64,000 nucleotides of DNA from UBA4719 sp035654835 (GTDB taxonomy: Bacteria > Actinomycetota > Actinomycetes > Actinomycetales > Dermatophilaceae), in contig DASRVZ010000082.1 in assembly GCA_035654835.1 (NCBI GenBank), positions 11,784 through 75,783 of the forward strand. The letters run 5' to 3'. Of the stretch, positions 25,292 through 32,889 are shown piece after piece. Position numbers and translations under genes: made by a program. The notes under the pieces were generated by a model. It saw only the letters and a program-made list of their open reading frames with translations. It searched no databases and was not told the origin of the DNA. Each line of letters opens with the position of its first letter. Position 1 is the first letter of the stretch.

Positions 25292-26691
25292 CCAGCGTGA
25301 TGTGGTTCAGGCGCGACCTCCGCCTTGCCGACAACCCTGCGCTGCTCGCGGCGGTCTCGGACTCCACAAACGCCGGCGCCGACCCTGCAGCGGACAAGCA
25401 GGTCGTTCCCCTCTTCGTGCTCGACCCCGCGTTGACCCACCCGTCCGGCCCGGCACGAAGCGCGTACCTGGCGGCGAGCCTGACCGATCTGGGGTCACGG
25501 ATCGGCGGGCTGCAGCTGCGTCGTGGCGATCCGGTCGAGGAGGTCGTCGCCGTCGCCCGTGCCGCATCCGCGACCACGGTGCACATCGCCGAGGACTTCG
25601 GCCCACGCGGGCGCCGGCGCGACCTGGACGTGGAGCTGGCGCTCGCGCACCACGGCATCCGGCTGGTACGGACGGGGTCTCCGTATGCCGTGTCGCCGGG
25701 TCGGGTCCTCACCAAGACCGGTGATCCCTACCAGGTGTTCACGCCGTACTCACGAGCCTGGCGAGACCGCGGCTGGTCGCAGCCACCGATGCCGCCCAGC
25801 GCGGTCCGGTGGGTGCGTCCCCTTGAGAGCCACCACCTCGTCGACGTCCCTGCCCCGGCTGGCCTTCGGCTACCTGCCGCGGGGGAGCTGGCTGCGCACC
25901 GACGCTGGCACGAGTTCCTCGAACACCGGCTCCACGACTACGCGGACGCCCGTGACCGCCCTGATCTTGACGGGACGTCCAGGATGTCGGTGCACCTGAA
26001 ATGGGGCGAGATCCATCCCCGCACGATGCTGGCCGACCTGGCCCGGCACCCCAGCGCAAGCGGTGCGTTGTACAGCACCCAGCTGGCCTGGCGCGAGTTC
26101 TACGCGGATGTGCTGTGGCGGAGTCCGGGCTCCGCTCGTGCGTACCTCAGGGCGGAGTTCGCCGCAATGGAGTACGACGAACCGGGCAGCCGCTTCGTGG
26201 CGTGGCGCGACGGGCTCACCGGCTATCCGATCGTGGATGCCGGCATGCGCCAGCTACGGTCCGAGGGCTGGATGCACAACCGGGTCCGAATGATTGCAGC
26301 CAGCTTCCTGGTCAAGGATCTGCACATCGAGTGGCGCCACGGTGCCCGGCACTTCATGACCTGGCTGGTCGACGCCGACCTCGCCTCCAACCAGCACGGA
26401 TGGCAGTGGACGGCCGGCAGCGGCACGGACGCGGCGCCATACTTCCGGATCTTCAACCCCACCATCCAGGGCAGGAGGTTCGACCCTCATGGCGACTACG
26501 TCCGCAGGTACGTGCCCGAGCTTCGCCATGTGGACGCGACGTCGATCCACGAACCCTGGACCCTCAATGGCGGACCACCACATGGCTACCCCACACCGAT
26601 CGTCGACCATGCCCAGGAGCGTCGGGAGTCGTTGCGACGTCTCGAGATGCTGACGTCTCGAGATGCTGCGGAAGGCGTGACACCACAGTGA
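25288..26691 (+). CDS. phr: Class I CPD photolyase
   Basis: The protein is 467 aa. It opens VMWFRRDLRLADNPAL. The FAD domain contains WREFYADVLW, GYPIVDAGMRQLRSEGWMHNR, SFLVKDLHIEW, DADLASNQHGWQWTAGSGTDAAPYFRIFNP (quoted in part) and GDYVRRYVPEL. These are the class I photolyase hallmarks, including the Asn/Asp flavin region. It repairs cyclobutane pyrimidine dimers with blue light. TTG 25288 overlaps the regulator stop as TTGA; GTG 25297 or ATG 25300 could equally be the start. Coupling to a light-sensing regulator makes light induction very likely. Confidence 0.92.
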   Translation: MTSVMWFRRDLRLADNPALLAAVSDSTNAGADPAADKQVVPLFVLDPALTHPSGPARSAYLAASLTDLGSRIGGLQLRRGDPVEEVVAVARAASATTVHIAEDFGPRGRRRDLDVELALAHHGIRLVRTGSPYAVSPGRVLTKTGDPYQVFTPYSRAWRDRGWSQPPMPPSAVRWVRPLESHHLVDVPAPAGLRLPAAGELAAHRRWHEFLEHRLHDYADARDRPDLDGTSRMSVHLKWGEIHPRTMLADLARHPSASGALYSTQLAWREFYADVLWRSPGSARAYLRAEFAAMEYDEPGSRFVAWRDGLTGYPIVDAGMRQLRSEGWMHNRVRMIAASFLVKDLHIEWRHGARHFMTWLVDADLASNQHGWQWTAGSGTDAAPYFRIFNPTIQGRRFDPHGDYVRRYVPELRHVDATSIHEPWTLNGGPPHGYPTPIVDHAQERRESLRRLEMLTSRDAAEGVTPQ

Positions 26692-26764
26692 ACCCCGGCG
26701 TCGAAGTGAACCGACGCGTCGCCCGGCTCGTATAAGGAGAAAGACAACGGATTGGAGGTCCCCG

Positions 26765-27211
26765 ATGGACACCTTCTCGCACGACCACACCTCGCGCACC
26801 TTTGGAGCTCGCCTCGTCGCCGCGGCCACGCTGGTTCTTCTGCTTGGCGCCTGCAGCAGCACGAGCACGGACAGCACCACCAACCCCCCGGCGGCCACCG
26901 GCGCCGCGGCCTCCCCCTCGGTCGCGCCCGTGGGCACGAGTGTCGGCGTGGTCGAGAACGAGTTCTCGATCACCCTCGACAAGGCGACCTTCACCCCAGG
27001 GGACTACACCTTCGCGATCCAGAACCAGGGTTCGTTCCCACACAACCTGATCATCGAGGGCCCCGGCGTCGACTCCAAGAAATCGCCGACCCTGGGAGCA
27101 GGGGAGTCCGGTTCGCTCACCGTCGGCCTGCAGAAGGGGTCCTACGAGCTGACGTGCTCCGTGCCCGGCCACAAGGACAAGGGTATGGACATCAAGATCA
27201 CGGTCGGGTGA
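26765..27211 (+). CDS. Cupredoxin (plastocyanin/azurin-like) lipoprotein
   Basis: The protein is 148 aa with GGAGG upstream of ATG 26765. A lipoprotein signal ends LLLGACSS, so it would be membrane-anchored outside the cell. A Ser/Thr/Pro-rich linker is followed by a beta-barrel carrying the four type 1 copper ligands in order: His in SFPHN, Cys in ELTCSVPGH, the His of that same motif, and Met in DKGMDI. It should transfer electrons at the outer membrane face. It lies 73 bp after phr on the same strand; whether it belongs to the light regulon is open. Confidence 0.9.
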   Translation: MDTFSHDHTSRTFGARLVAAATLVLLLGACSSTSTDSTTNPPAATGAAASPSVAPVGTSVGVVENEFSITLDKATFTPGDYTFAIQNQGSFPHNLIIEGPGVDSKKSPTLGAGESGSLTVGLQKGSYELTCSVPGHKDKGMDIKITVG

Positions 27212-27259
27212 CCTGGCTGCCCACCTGCAGCCGACCGGCGGTGTGGTGGGATCAGCCCC

Positions 27260-27832
27260 ATGAGTGAGATTCCCGCGGACCGGTCGCTTCAGGAGTTGCT
27301 CGACGCTGTGGCGGCCAGGACGACGGCGCCCGGTGGGGGTGTCGTGGCAGGGGTCGTGGCCGCGCTCGCAGGTGCCCTCGGCGGGATGTGCGCGCGGTTC
27401 ACTGACGGTGACCAGAACGGCCTCGTCCTGCAGGCCGACGAGCTGCGGGCCCGGGCGGCGTCCCTCGCGGCGTCCGATCCAGCCGCCTATGCGGACTACG
27501 CGCGGCTGCGACGGTCCGGACCTGCCGACGACGCCGCTGCTGCCCTGGACGAAACCATCAGGCTCCCGCTCGAGATGGCAGAGGTGGCTGCCGAGCTGGC
27601 TGAGCTCGCCCTCGGTCTGGCCCGCTCGGGCAACCCCAACCTCCGTGGAGACGCGGCCGTGGCTGTGCTCATGGGCGCTGCGGCAGCGAGAGCTGGTGCG
27701 GCACTCGTCTGCGAGAACCTGACCGGCGCCGGTAGCGATCCCCGGCTCGCGCGTGCTGCAGCCATTGTCGCCTCAGTCGGTGCTGTCGAGCGAGAGGTTC
27801 TCCTGCTCTACCCGGCTCTTGCTGGTCCATGA
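27260..27832 (+). CDS. Cyclodeaminase/cyclohydrolase-family protein (FTCD C-domain-like)
   Basis: The protein is 190 aa, almost all helix. It carries the family opening LQELLDAVAARTTAPGGG and VVAALAGALGGM. LPLEMAEVAAELAELALGLARSGNPNLRGDAAVAVLMGAAAARAGA (quoted in part) is the conserved ending. In complete enzymes this domain is formiminotetrahydrofolate cyclodeaminase. No formiminotransferase or histidine-degradation gene lies nearby, so its stand-alone role is uncertain (folate one-carbon or methenyl-THF handling). Confidence 0.8.
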   Translation: MSEIPADRSLQELLDAVAARTTAPGGGVVAGVVAALAGALGGMCARFTDGDQNGLVLQADELRARAASLAASDPAAYADYARLRRSGPADDAAAALDETIRLPLEMAEVAAELAELALGLARSGNPNLRGDAAVAVLMGAAAARAGAALVCENLTGAGSDPRLARAAAIVASVGAVEREVLLLYPALAGP

Positions 27833-27898
27833 TCCAACGGCGCCACGATTGACCGGCACCGCGATCAGTTCCGGCGAGCGACGACGATGACGGGATCC

Positions 27899-28504
27899 TC
27901 AGCCGACGAGCGCGCGAACGACGGCAGGCATTGACCCAACCGCCTGTTGTGCCATGGTGACGAACACCTCGTCCTCGCGCCGGAACGGGTCGACGATGTC
28001 GGCTTGCCCGAGCTCCAGCGGTGGGTTGAGGCCGCGTCTCGCTGCGGCCTGTTCGGTGACCTGGCGGACCCACGCCCGCGAGTCATCTTGCGCGACTGAG
28101 TCACCTTGCGGGACAAGGGTATTGAGCCCGTCGACCCCACCCACGAGGTCGGCGAAGTCGCGGAAGGTGAACACCCGGCGCAGGGCCTTGGGGTACATCA
28201 CCGCCACCTTGCCGCGGTGATCGCGGGTAGCAGTGAGTATCAGATCGGACTCGGCGACGAGGTCCGGAGTGAGATCTCTCGCCCTGAATCCTGTGGGGTC
28301 GCCGCCGTTTGCCAGCAGCTGTGCAGCGGCCCGCTCGTCCATGGCCGATCCGGTGACGGCGCCGGTGCCGGCGCTGTGCACGAGGATGCGAGGTGAAGAG
28401 CTTGCCCGATGCTCGTCCAGCTGACGCTGCAGAAGTCGCTCGATGAACGGTGAACGGCAGACGTTGCCGGTGCACACGATCAGGATCCGTGCTTCGTCGC
28501 CCAT
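27899..28504 (-). CDS. Low-molecular-weight protein-tyrosine phosphatase family
   Basis: The protein is 201 aa from ATG 28504 (GTG 28510 also possible). The P-loop is CTGNVCRSPF (C-x5-R-S). The distal acid motif is VDPFRREDEVF in place of the usual DPY. Middle motifs are ARDLTPDLVAESDLILT and VFTFRDFADL. Actinobacterial members act on tyrosine phosphoproteins or in polysaccharide and arsenate chemistry. The extra length, about 50 residues more than classical LMW-PTPs, resembles the Wzb/arginine-phosphatase-like subgroup. No kinase is adjacent. Confidence 0.88.
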   Translation of the reverse strand: MGDEARILIVCTGNVCRSPFIERLLQRQLDEHRASSSPRILVHSAGTGAVTGSAMDERAAAQLLANGGDPTGFRARDLTPDLVAESDLILTATRDHRGKVAVMYPKALRRVFTFRDFADLVGGVDGLNTLVPQGDSVAQDDSRAWVRQVTEQAAARRGLNPPLELGQADIVDPFRREDEVFVTMAQQAVGSMPAVVRALVG

Positions 28505-28644
28505 GATCACGATCCGGTCAGCCGGTGGCGATGAGCAGGCAGGTCAAAGAAGTCTTCACGCGCCGGATTCTAGCCGCTGGCGCGCTGGAGTCATGAGCCC
28601 GACGGGTCAGTGGCCGCGAGCGCAACCACTTCGGCGCACAGTGC

Positions 28645-28977
28645 CTAGGCGGCCCGACGCGCCGCTGCGGGGACATCCTTGAGTGGTGCTGGGGCAACTA
28701 TGACCGGGTCGGACAGCTCGTCTTCGTGGAGCGCCCCTTCACCGCAGGTGGCGCAGCGATACACGGTGTGGTGGGCCCTGTAGTGGTGGCCGTGGATACC
28801 GCACGGGGTGACGACGTGGACGGGCTCGGTTGTCCGCTTGCCGCCAGCGATGAACTTGCCGATGCCGATGCCGATGATGATCACCACGCCCGTGGCTGCG
28901 GTGACAATCAGGAGCAACCACAAGAAGGTCGACGCGACGGAGCCGGTCTGGTCACCCAACAAGCCAAGAACGTTCAT
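28645..28977 (-). CDS. Small membrane protein with C-terminal Cys/His-rich segment
   Basis: The protein is 110 aa, family not recognised. One strong membrane helix spans residues about 17-45 (TFLWLLLIVTAATGVVIII then a Gly/Ile-rich stretch). The cytoplasmic tail has TPCGIHGHHYRAHHTVYRCATCGEGALHED, here quoted only for its pattern: Cys, five His and a CxxC, suggesting a small metal-binding knuckle. Upstream is an inverted repeat at 29017-29036. Possible roles as a metal-linked regulator or membrane adaptor are guesses. Confidence 0.6.
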   Translation of the reverse strand: MNVLGLLGDQTGSVASTFLWLLLIVTAATGVVIIIGIGIGKFIAGGKRTTEPVHVVTPCGIHGHHYRAHHTVYRCATCGEGALHEDELSDPVIVAPAPLKDVPAAARRAA

Positions 28978-29016
28978 GCTGTGACCCCTGTCTTTTTGGG
29001 AGGCTGTCTTCGGATC

Positions 29017-29036
29017 GATACGTCGATAAACGTATC
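29017..29036. promoter_or_regulatory. Inverted repeat upstream of the small membrane protein gene
   Basis: GATACGT (29017-29023) and ACGTATC (29030-29036) are exact inverted repeats around CGATAA, 40 bp upstream of the start at 28977. It is an operator candidate with no regulator assigned. Confidence 0.4.
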
Positions 29037-29164
29037 CGAGAAGGTAAAGACTCGGTCAGCATTGGGTCATTTTCAGGCATTTCTACGACAATCCGCGCAT
29101 CGCGCCTATAACGGCACATTGCTTCGCTGGTCCACGGATCAGCCCTGAGGTTCGCCTTCGAGCC

Positions 29165-29794
29165 TCAGCCCTGACCGTCCGCGTCCAGGTTGTCTCGAGC
29201 CCACATTGCCGCGCTGGTGCGGTCTGTCACGCCGATTCGGCGGAAGACATGGGTGACATGGACCTTGACCGTTCGTTCGCTGATGCCCAGTGTCCGGCCG
29301 ATCTGCTTGTTCGCCAGCCCTTTGGCCACGAGCTGCAGGACCTGCAGCTCGCGGATGCTGAGGGTGTCCCTGATACGTGGTGTGGTCGATGGCAGCAGTG
29401 CTCGAGCCACCCGCGGGTCCAGGGGGGCATGCCCCAGCGCTGCCGACCGGATCGCCGCGAGCACCTCACGGCCGTCGCAGTCCTTGAGTAGGTAGCCGAC
29501 AGCCCCTGCCGCCAGTGCGTCAGTCACCCGTTCCTGGTCGGCGAAGGAGGTCAGCACGACCACGCGGACCTGCGGAAGTGAGCCCAGTATCTGTCGAGTT
29601 GCCTCGACCCCGTCCATCCCCGGCATGGACAGGTCCATCAACACCACATCCGGTTCGAGCTCGCCGGCCATGGTGACCGCCTGTTCACCGCCCCCGGCCT
29701 CACCGATGATCTCGAGGTCGTCGGTCGTCGCGATCAGGGTGACCAGCCCGGCTCGTACGAGCGGGTGGTCGTCGACCAGCAGGACGGTGGTCAC
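29165..29794 (-). CDS. NarL/FixJ-family response regulator
   Basis: The protein is 209 aa. GTG 29794 is defined by the GTGA overlap with the kinase stop. The receiver domain has LLVDDH, phospho-Asp54 in VLMDLSMPGMDG, the switch region VVLTSF and Lys in YLLKD. The LuxR-type HTH is LSIRELQVLQLVAKGLANKQIGRTLGISERTVKVHV (quoted in part). It is the cognate output of the kinase upstream and would act as a transcription factor. Its targets are not visible, though autoregulation of the operon and of the secreted protein gene is likely. Confidence 0.92.
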   Translation of the reverse strand: MTTVLLVDDHPLVRAGLVTLIATTDDLEIIGEAGGGEQAVTMAGELEPDVVLMDLSMPGMDGVEATRQILGSLPQVRVVVLTSFADQERVTDALAAGAVGYLLKDCDGREVLAAIRSAALGHAPLDPRVARALLPSTTPRIRDTLSIRELQVLQLVAKGLANKQIGRTLGISERTVKVHVTHVFRRIGVTDRTSAAMWARDNLDADGQG

Positions 29795-31161
29795 GCGAGG
29801 GGGATCCTGAGCTGCCAGCGCGTGCCCATCCCGGGCGCCGAGCTCAGGAGAAGCTCCCCACCGGCCTCGGCGACGACATCGCCCAAGACCCGAAGGCCGA
29901 AGTGGCCCTCGGCGGGGTGCGCCACCAGCTCGGCGGCATCGAACCCGACGCCGTTGTCGATGATCTCCATGACGACATGCCTTTCCACCCGATCCAGACG
30001 CAGCTCGACGTTCGTCGCGGCCGCGTGCCTTGCGATGTTGTTCAGGCATTCCCGGGCGACCCGGAATACGAGCCTTTCCCCTTCCGCGTCCAGTCCTGTC
30101 TGCGGCGCGAGCTCGACAGTCACTGTCGGCCCCCGCGATCGAAGGTTGGATGCGAGGTCGGTCAGCGCAGCCTCCAGCCCGGCGGTGGCCAGGCTCGGCG
30201 GATAGATGTCCAGCAGCAATGAGCGCAGACCGCCGATGCTGTTGCGGACCGTGCCGGCTGCCGAGCGGATCTCATTCGCGAGACCGGGCTGACCAAGTGA
30301 CTCTGCCCGCTCGGCAGTTCCAGCCACGGCGAACGACGTGGCGGCAAGTTCCTGAACTACCCCGTCGTGAAGGGCCCCAGCGATCCGGCGCCGCTCCTCG
30401 GTCGAGGCTTCCACTGCACGGTGTAGCAGTGCCTCTCGTTGCTCCTGAGATCGCTTAAGTCGGTCGAGGAGCCGCCACAAGATCGGCATCAGCAGGACCA
30501 CCAGCATCAGCAGGCTGGTCAAGGTCACTCCAGCGAAACCCCTCCAGAGCTGCCCGGTGCGCGAGGTGACCTCGTCGTAGACCGCGTAGATCTCGAACAG
30601 CACGGGCTTGCCCGACGGGGTCCAGATCGGTCGGTACACCTCCAGCAGCCTGCCGTGACCGCGTTCGAGACGGTTCTCGGGAGACGTGAGGTCGGACACA
30701 TCCGCGCGCGTCTGGGGATGGGTCAAGACGTCTCGTTCCTCGGCACCCAACGGGAAACGCTCACCGATCAGGTCCGGCGCATCGGAGTAGAGAATGAGCC
30801 CCGTCGGGTCCCAGATCTTCACCCGAACGATGGTCGGGCTCAGCACGTGGGCGCGGACCACCTGGTCCATGGCCGCGACAGCGGAGGCGTCACTGGTCAG
30901 CAGTGCCTCGCTCAGGGCAGGCTGCGCCACCACATCTGCCAATAGGTTCGCGGTCTTGGCCGCATCGTTGACCGCTTCGGCCTCCGCCAGCCGCTGGGAG
31001 GCCGCCACCCCGGCCACGGCAACCGCACCCAAGACGACCAGCGCTCCGGCGATCACCTGGGCGAACACCCGCCGGGGCTGCACGGCCGCCTCGCCCATGC
31101 GCGCGGACGTGCCCGCCGCGACACGGATCCACGGCGGGCGAACGACCTGCTCAGCGATCAT
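29791..31161 (-). CDS. NarL-type sensor histidine kinase (HisKA_3)
   Basis: The protein is 456 aa. TM1 (about 34-54) and TM2 (about 209-229) bracket an extracellular sensor of about 150 residues resembling a Cache/4-helix domain (IVRVKIWDPTGLILYSD). A coiled linker leads to HisKA_3, with His265 in RRIAGALHDGVVQELAA. The HATPase has ECLNNIARHAAATN and DNGVGFD. The ATG overlaps the stop of the small secreted-protein gene upstream (ATGA), so that protein may be made stoichiometrically and modulate sensing. It lacks GAF domains, so it is not a DosS/DosT-type haem sensor. Confidence 0.92.
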   Translation of the reverse strand: MIAEQVVRPPWIRVAAGTSARMGEAAVQPRRVFAQVIAGALVVLGAVAVAGVAASQRLAEAEAVNDAAKTANLLADVVAQPALSEALLTSDASAVAAMDQVVRAHVLSPTIVRVKIWDPTGLILYSDAPDLIGERFPLGAEERDVLTHPQTRADVSDLTSPENRLERGHGRLLEVYRPIWTPSGKPVLFEIYAVYDEVTSRTGQLWRGFAGVTLTSLLMLVVLLMPILWRLLDRLKRSQEQREALLHRAVEASTEERRRIAGALHDGVVQELAATSFAVAGTAERAESLGQPGLANEIRSAAGTVRNSIGGLRSLLLDIYPPSLATAGLEAALTDLASNLRSRGPTVTVELAPQTGLDAEGERLVFRVARECLNNIARHAAATNVELRLDRVERHVVMEIIDNGVGFDAAELVAHPAEGHFGLRVLGDVVAEAGGELLLSSAPGMGTRWQLRIPLA

Positions 31162-31490
31162 GAGTGCCCGGAACCGTCATTCGTGCCGCCTGATCCGCTG
31201 GTGTCCGTTCCACTGGTTTGCCCGCCATGCCCGCCATTGTCGTCCTTCACCGCGCCGCTGTCGCTCCCCTTGTCGTCGCCGGGCTCGACGTGGGTGGTCA
31301 GCCCGCCCTTGTCGTCGCCGGGCTCGGTGGCGTGGGCGTCGCGCAAGATGCCGTCGTCGTTGAGGACGCTGGCTTGCGACGGCACACGCACCGGCACGTT
31401 CTGGGCGAACGAGGTGTTGCCGATGAGTCCAAGGGTGGCCGGAACTGCCGTCAAGAGAGCCGCCCCTGCTGCGATGATGATGCGCTTCAT
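31158..31490 (-). CDS. Small secreted Asp/Gly-rich protein of the kinase operon
   Basis: The protein is 110 aa. The signal peptide is KRIIIAAGAALLTAVPATLGLIG with cleavage near SFAQN. The mature part contains a repeated EPGDDKGG / EPGDDKGSDSG motif and a Gly/Ser/Thr/His-rich tail. No Cys is present and no known fold is recognised. Such acidic GDDKG-type segments could bind divalent cations. Its stop overlaps the sensor-kinase start (ATGA), making it the first gene of a three-gene operon. A role as extracytoplasmic ligand or accessory of the kinase is inferred. Confidence 0.7.
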   Translation of the reverse strand: MKRIIIAAGAALLTAVPATLGLIGNTSFAQNVPVRVPSQASVLNDDGILRDAHATEPGDDKGGLTTHVEPGDDKGSDSGAVKDDNGGHGGQTSGTDTSGSGGTNDGSGHS

Positions 31491-31513
31491 GTCAGTCCCT
31501 TCGTAGTTGCGCC

Positions 31514-31828
31514 GTGGTGCGCACTACCTTTCTCCTCTCCGGCTGGTCTGCCGCGCCATCAGACCTTGGCACTAGTACCAGCCCAGCGACGGTCCATGCG
31601 AACCAACCGAGTGCACCTGGTGACCGCAACCGGAATGGCCAGAGGTGGACCGTTCGTATCACCGACAACCGCCACCTGATCTTCGCCGGCACCAAGGTCA
31701 CCGTCGCGCCGAGCGGGGCGTTCGAGGTCAGGCGTCTGACCCCCAATCGGGCCGGGGTCGACCACTTCGTGGCCGTCGCCAGGAACACCCGTACCGCAGA
31801 GGTCTGCGTGGCCCGCGTCAATCGCTGA
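31514..31828 (+). CDS. Hypothetical protein (104 aa)
   Basis: The family is not recognised. From residue 40 on, the codons show the strong third-position G/C bias of neighbouring genes, supporting translation on this strand. The visible sequence is beta-rich (WTVRITDNRHLIFAGTKVTV, FEVRRLTPNRAGVDHFVAVARN). The N-terminus is weakly hydrophobic and may be an imperfect signal. The start is uncertain and no good RBS is visible. A stable hairpin follows the stop. Confidence 0.45.
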   Translation: MVRTTFLLSGWSAAPSDLGTSTSPATVHANQPSAPGDRNRNGQRWTVRITDNRHLIFAGTKVTVAPSGAFEVRRLTPNRAGVDHFVAVARNTRTAEVCVARVNR

Positions 31829-31845
31829 CCCGAGGACTCCCGAAG

Positions 31846-31880
31846 CCCCGGACCTGTGGCAACCGCCACAGCTCTGGGGC
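31846..31880. terminator. Hairpin terminator
   Basis: A stem of about 16 bp with one mismatch closes on AACC. The inner arms are CTGTGGC (31854-31860) and GCCACAG (31865-31871); the outer arms are GCCCC and GGGGC. It follows the 104-aa gene; no U-tract is seen. Confidence 0.55.
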
Positions 31881-31953
31881 TCCATCGGGTCTGGCTGTCA
31901 TCACCTTCCGTCGGCTACGCTGACTAAGTTACCGGCGGGTAGAAGGAGGCGCC

Positions 31954-32796
31954 GTGGCGAGGGAATACCAACGCATGGCGATGGCCAACGGGCACGACCT
32001 CTCATACCTGGACAGCGGCGACGGTCCTGCCATTCTCTTCATTCATGGGCTGGCCAGCTCGAGCCGGAGCTGGGGCCACTTGGTCGACACACTGAACACG
32101 GATCACCGCATCCTGGCTCCCGACCTGCATGGCCACGGGCTGTCCGCAAAACCGATGGGTGACTACTCGGTGAGCGCACACGCCGCCACCATGCGAGATC
32201 TGCTCGATCGGCTCGACATCGATCGCGTGACGCTGGTGGGACATTCCCTCGGTGGCGGCATCGCGATGCAGTTCTGCTACCTGTTTCCGGAGCGTGTCGA
32301 GCGGCTTGTCCTGGTCGCCAGCGGGGGCTTCGGACGGTCTGTGAGCCCGCTGCTCCGCTCGGCCACCCTGCCCGGCGCCGAATGGGTCCTGCCGTTGATC
32401 GCTTCCAGATGGGTGCTCCACCAGGTTGAAGCCGTGGGAGGGAGCCTCGCCCGGTTTGGCTGGAAGCCGAGCAGGGATGTGACCGAGGCCTGGCGAGGGT
32501 TCACGTCCCTAGCTGACGCCGAGAGTCGACGTGCGTTTCTCGCCACAACGCGCTCCGTCATCGACCCGGGCGGACAGAGCGTGAGCGTGCACGATCACCT
32601 ACCGCTGACCGCCCAGATCCCCACCCTCGTCATATGGGGAGCGCGGGACCGGATGATCCCCGCCGGCCACGCGGCCGCCGCTCAACAGGCACTCCCGGGC
32701 AGCAGGGTAGAGCTGTTCGAGGGTGCCGGACACTACCCACACCTCGACCAGCCGGAGCGGTTTGCCAAGGTGCTGGGCGACTTCATGGCGGGCTGA
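31954..32796 (+). CDS. Alpha/beta hydrolase
   Basis: The protein is 280 aa from GTG 31954, with AAGGAGG upstream. The oxyanion region is FIHGLASSSRSW, the nucleophile elbow VGHSLGGG (Ser), the acid in VIWGARDRMIP and the final His in GAGHYPHLDQPERF. The complete triad indicates an active hydrolase, lyase or esterase of the fold-7 type. The substrate cannot be told. It is followed by a nitronate monooxygenase gene with its own operator, so it is probably an independent unit. Confidence 0.88.
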   Translation: MAREYQRMAMANGHDLSYLDSGDGPAILFIHGLASSSRSWGHLVDTLNTDHRILAPDLHGHGLSAKPMGDYSVSAHAATMRDLLDRLDIDRVTLVGHSLGGGIAMQFCYLFPERVERLVLVASGGFGRSVSPLLRSATLPGAEWVLPLIASRWVLHQVEAVGGSLARFGWKPSRDVTEAWRGFTSLADAESRRAFLATTRSVIDPGGQSVSVHDHLPLTAQIPTLVIWGARDRMIPAGHAAAAQQALPGSRVELFEGAGHYPHLDQPERFAKVLGDFMAG

Positions 32797-32835
32797 GCTC
32801 AGTGGTTCACGGTGAGGAATTCGCCAACCATCACT

Positions 32836-32855
32836 AACTTACGGTAACGTAAGTT
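32836..32855. promoter_or_regulatory. Perfect palindromic operator before nitronate monooxygenase gene
   Basis: AACTTACG (32836-32843) and CGTAAGTT (32848-32855) are exact inverted repeats around GTAA. Two further half-like elements follow (TTACGTT, TCGTAAGG). This resembles TetR-family operators. The RBS GGAGG is at about 32877. Confidence 0.6.
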
Positions 32856-32889
32856 ACGTTCTCGTAAGGTTCAGTTGGAGGTTTCAATC

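Noticed and set aside
29165..31161. The NarL-type pair as DosR/DosS acting on the boxes at 4-15 kb
   Set aside because: The kinase has an extracellular sensor and no GAF/haem domains, and none of the boxes lies at this operon. The box-binding regulator is probably encoded elsewhere.
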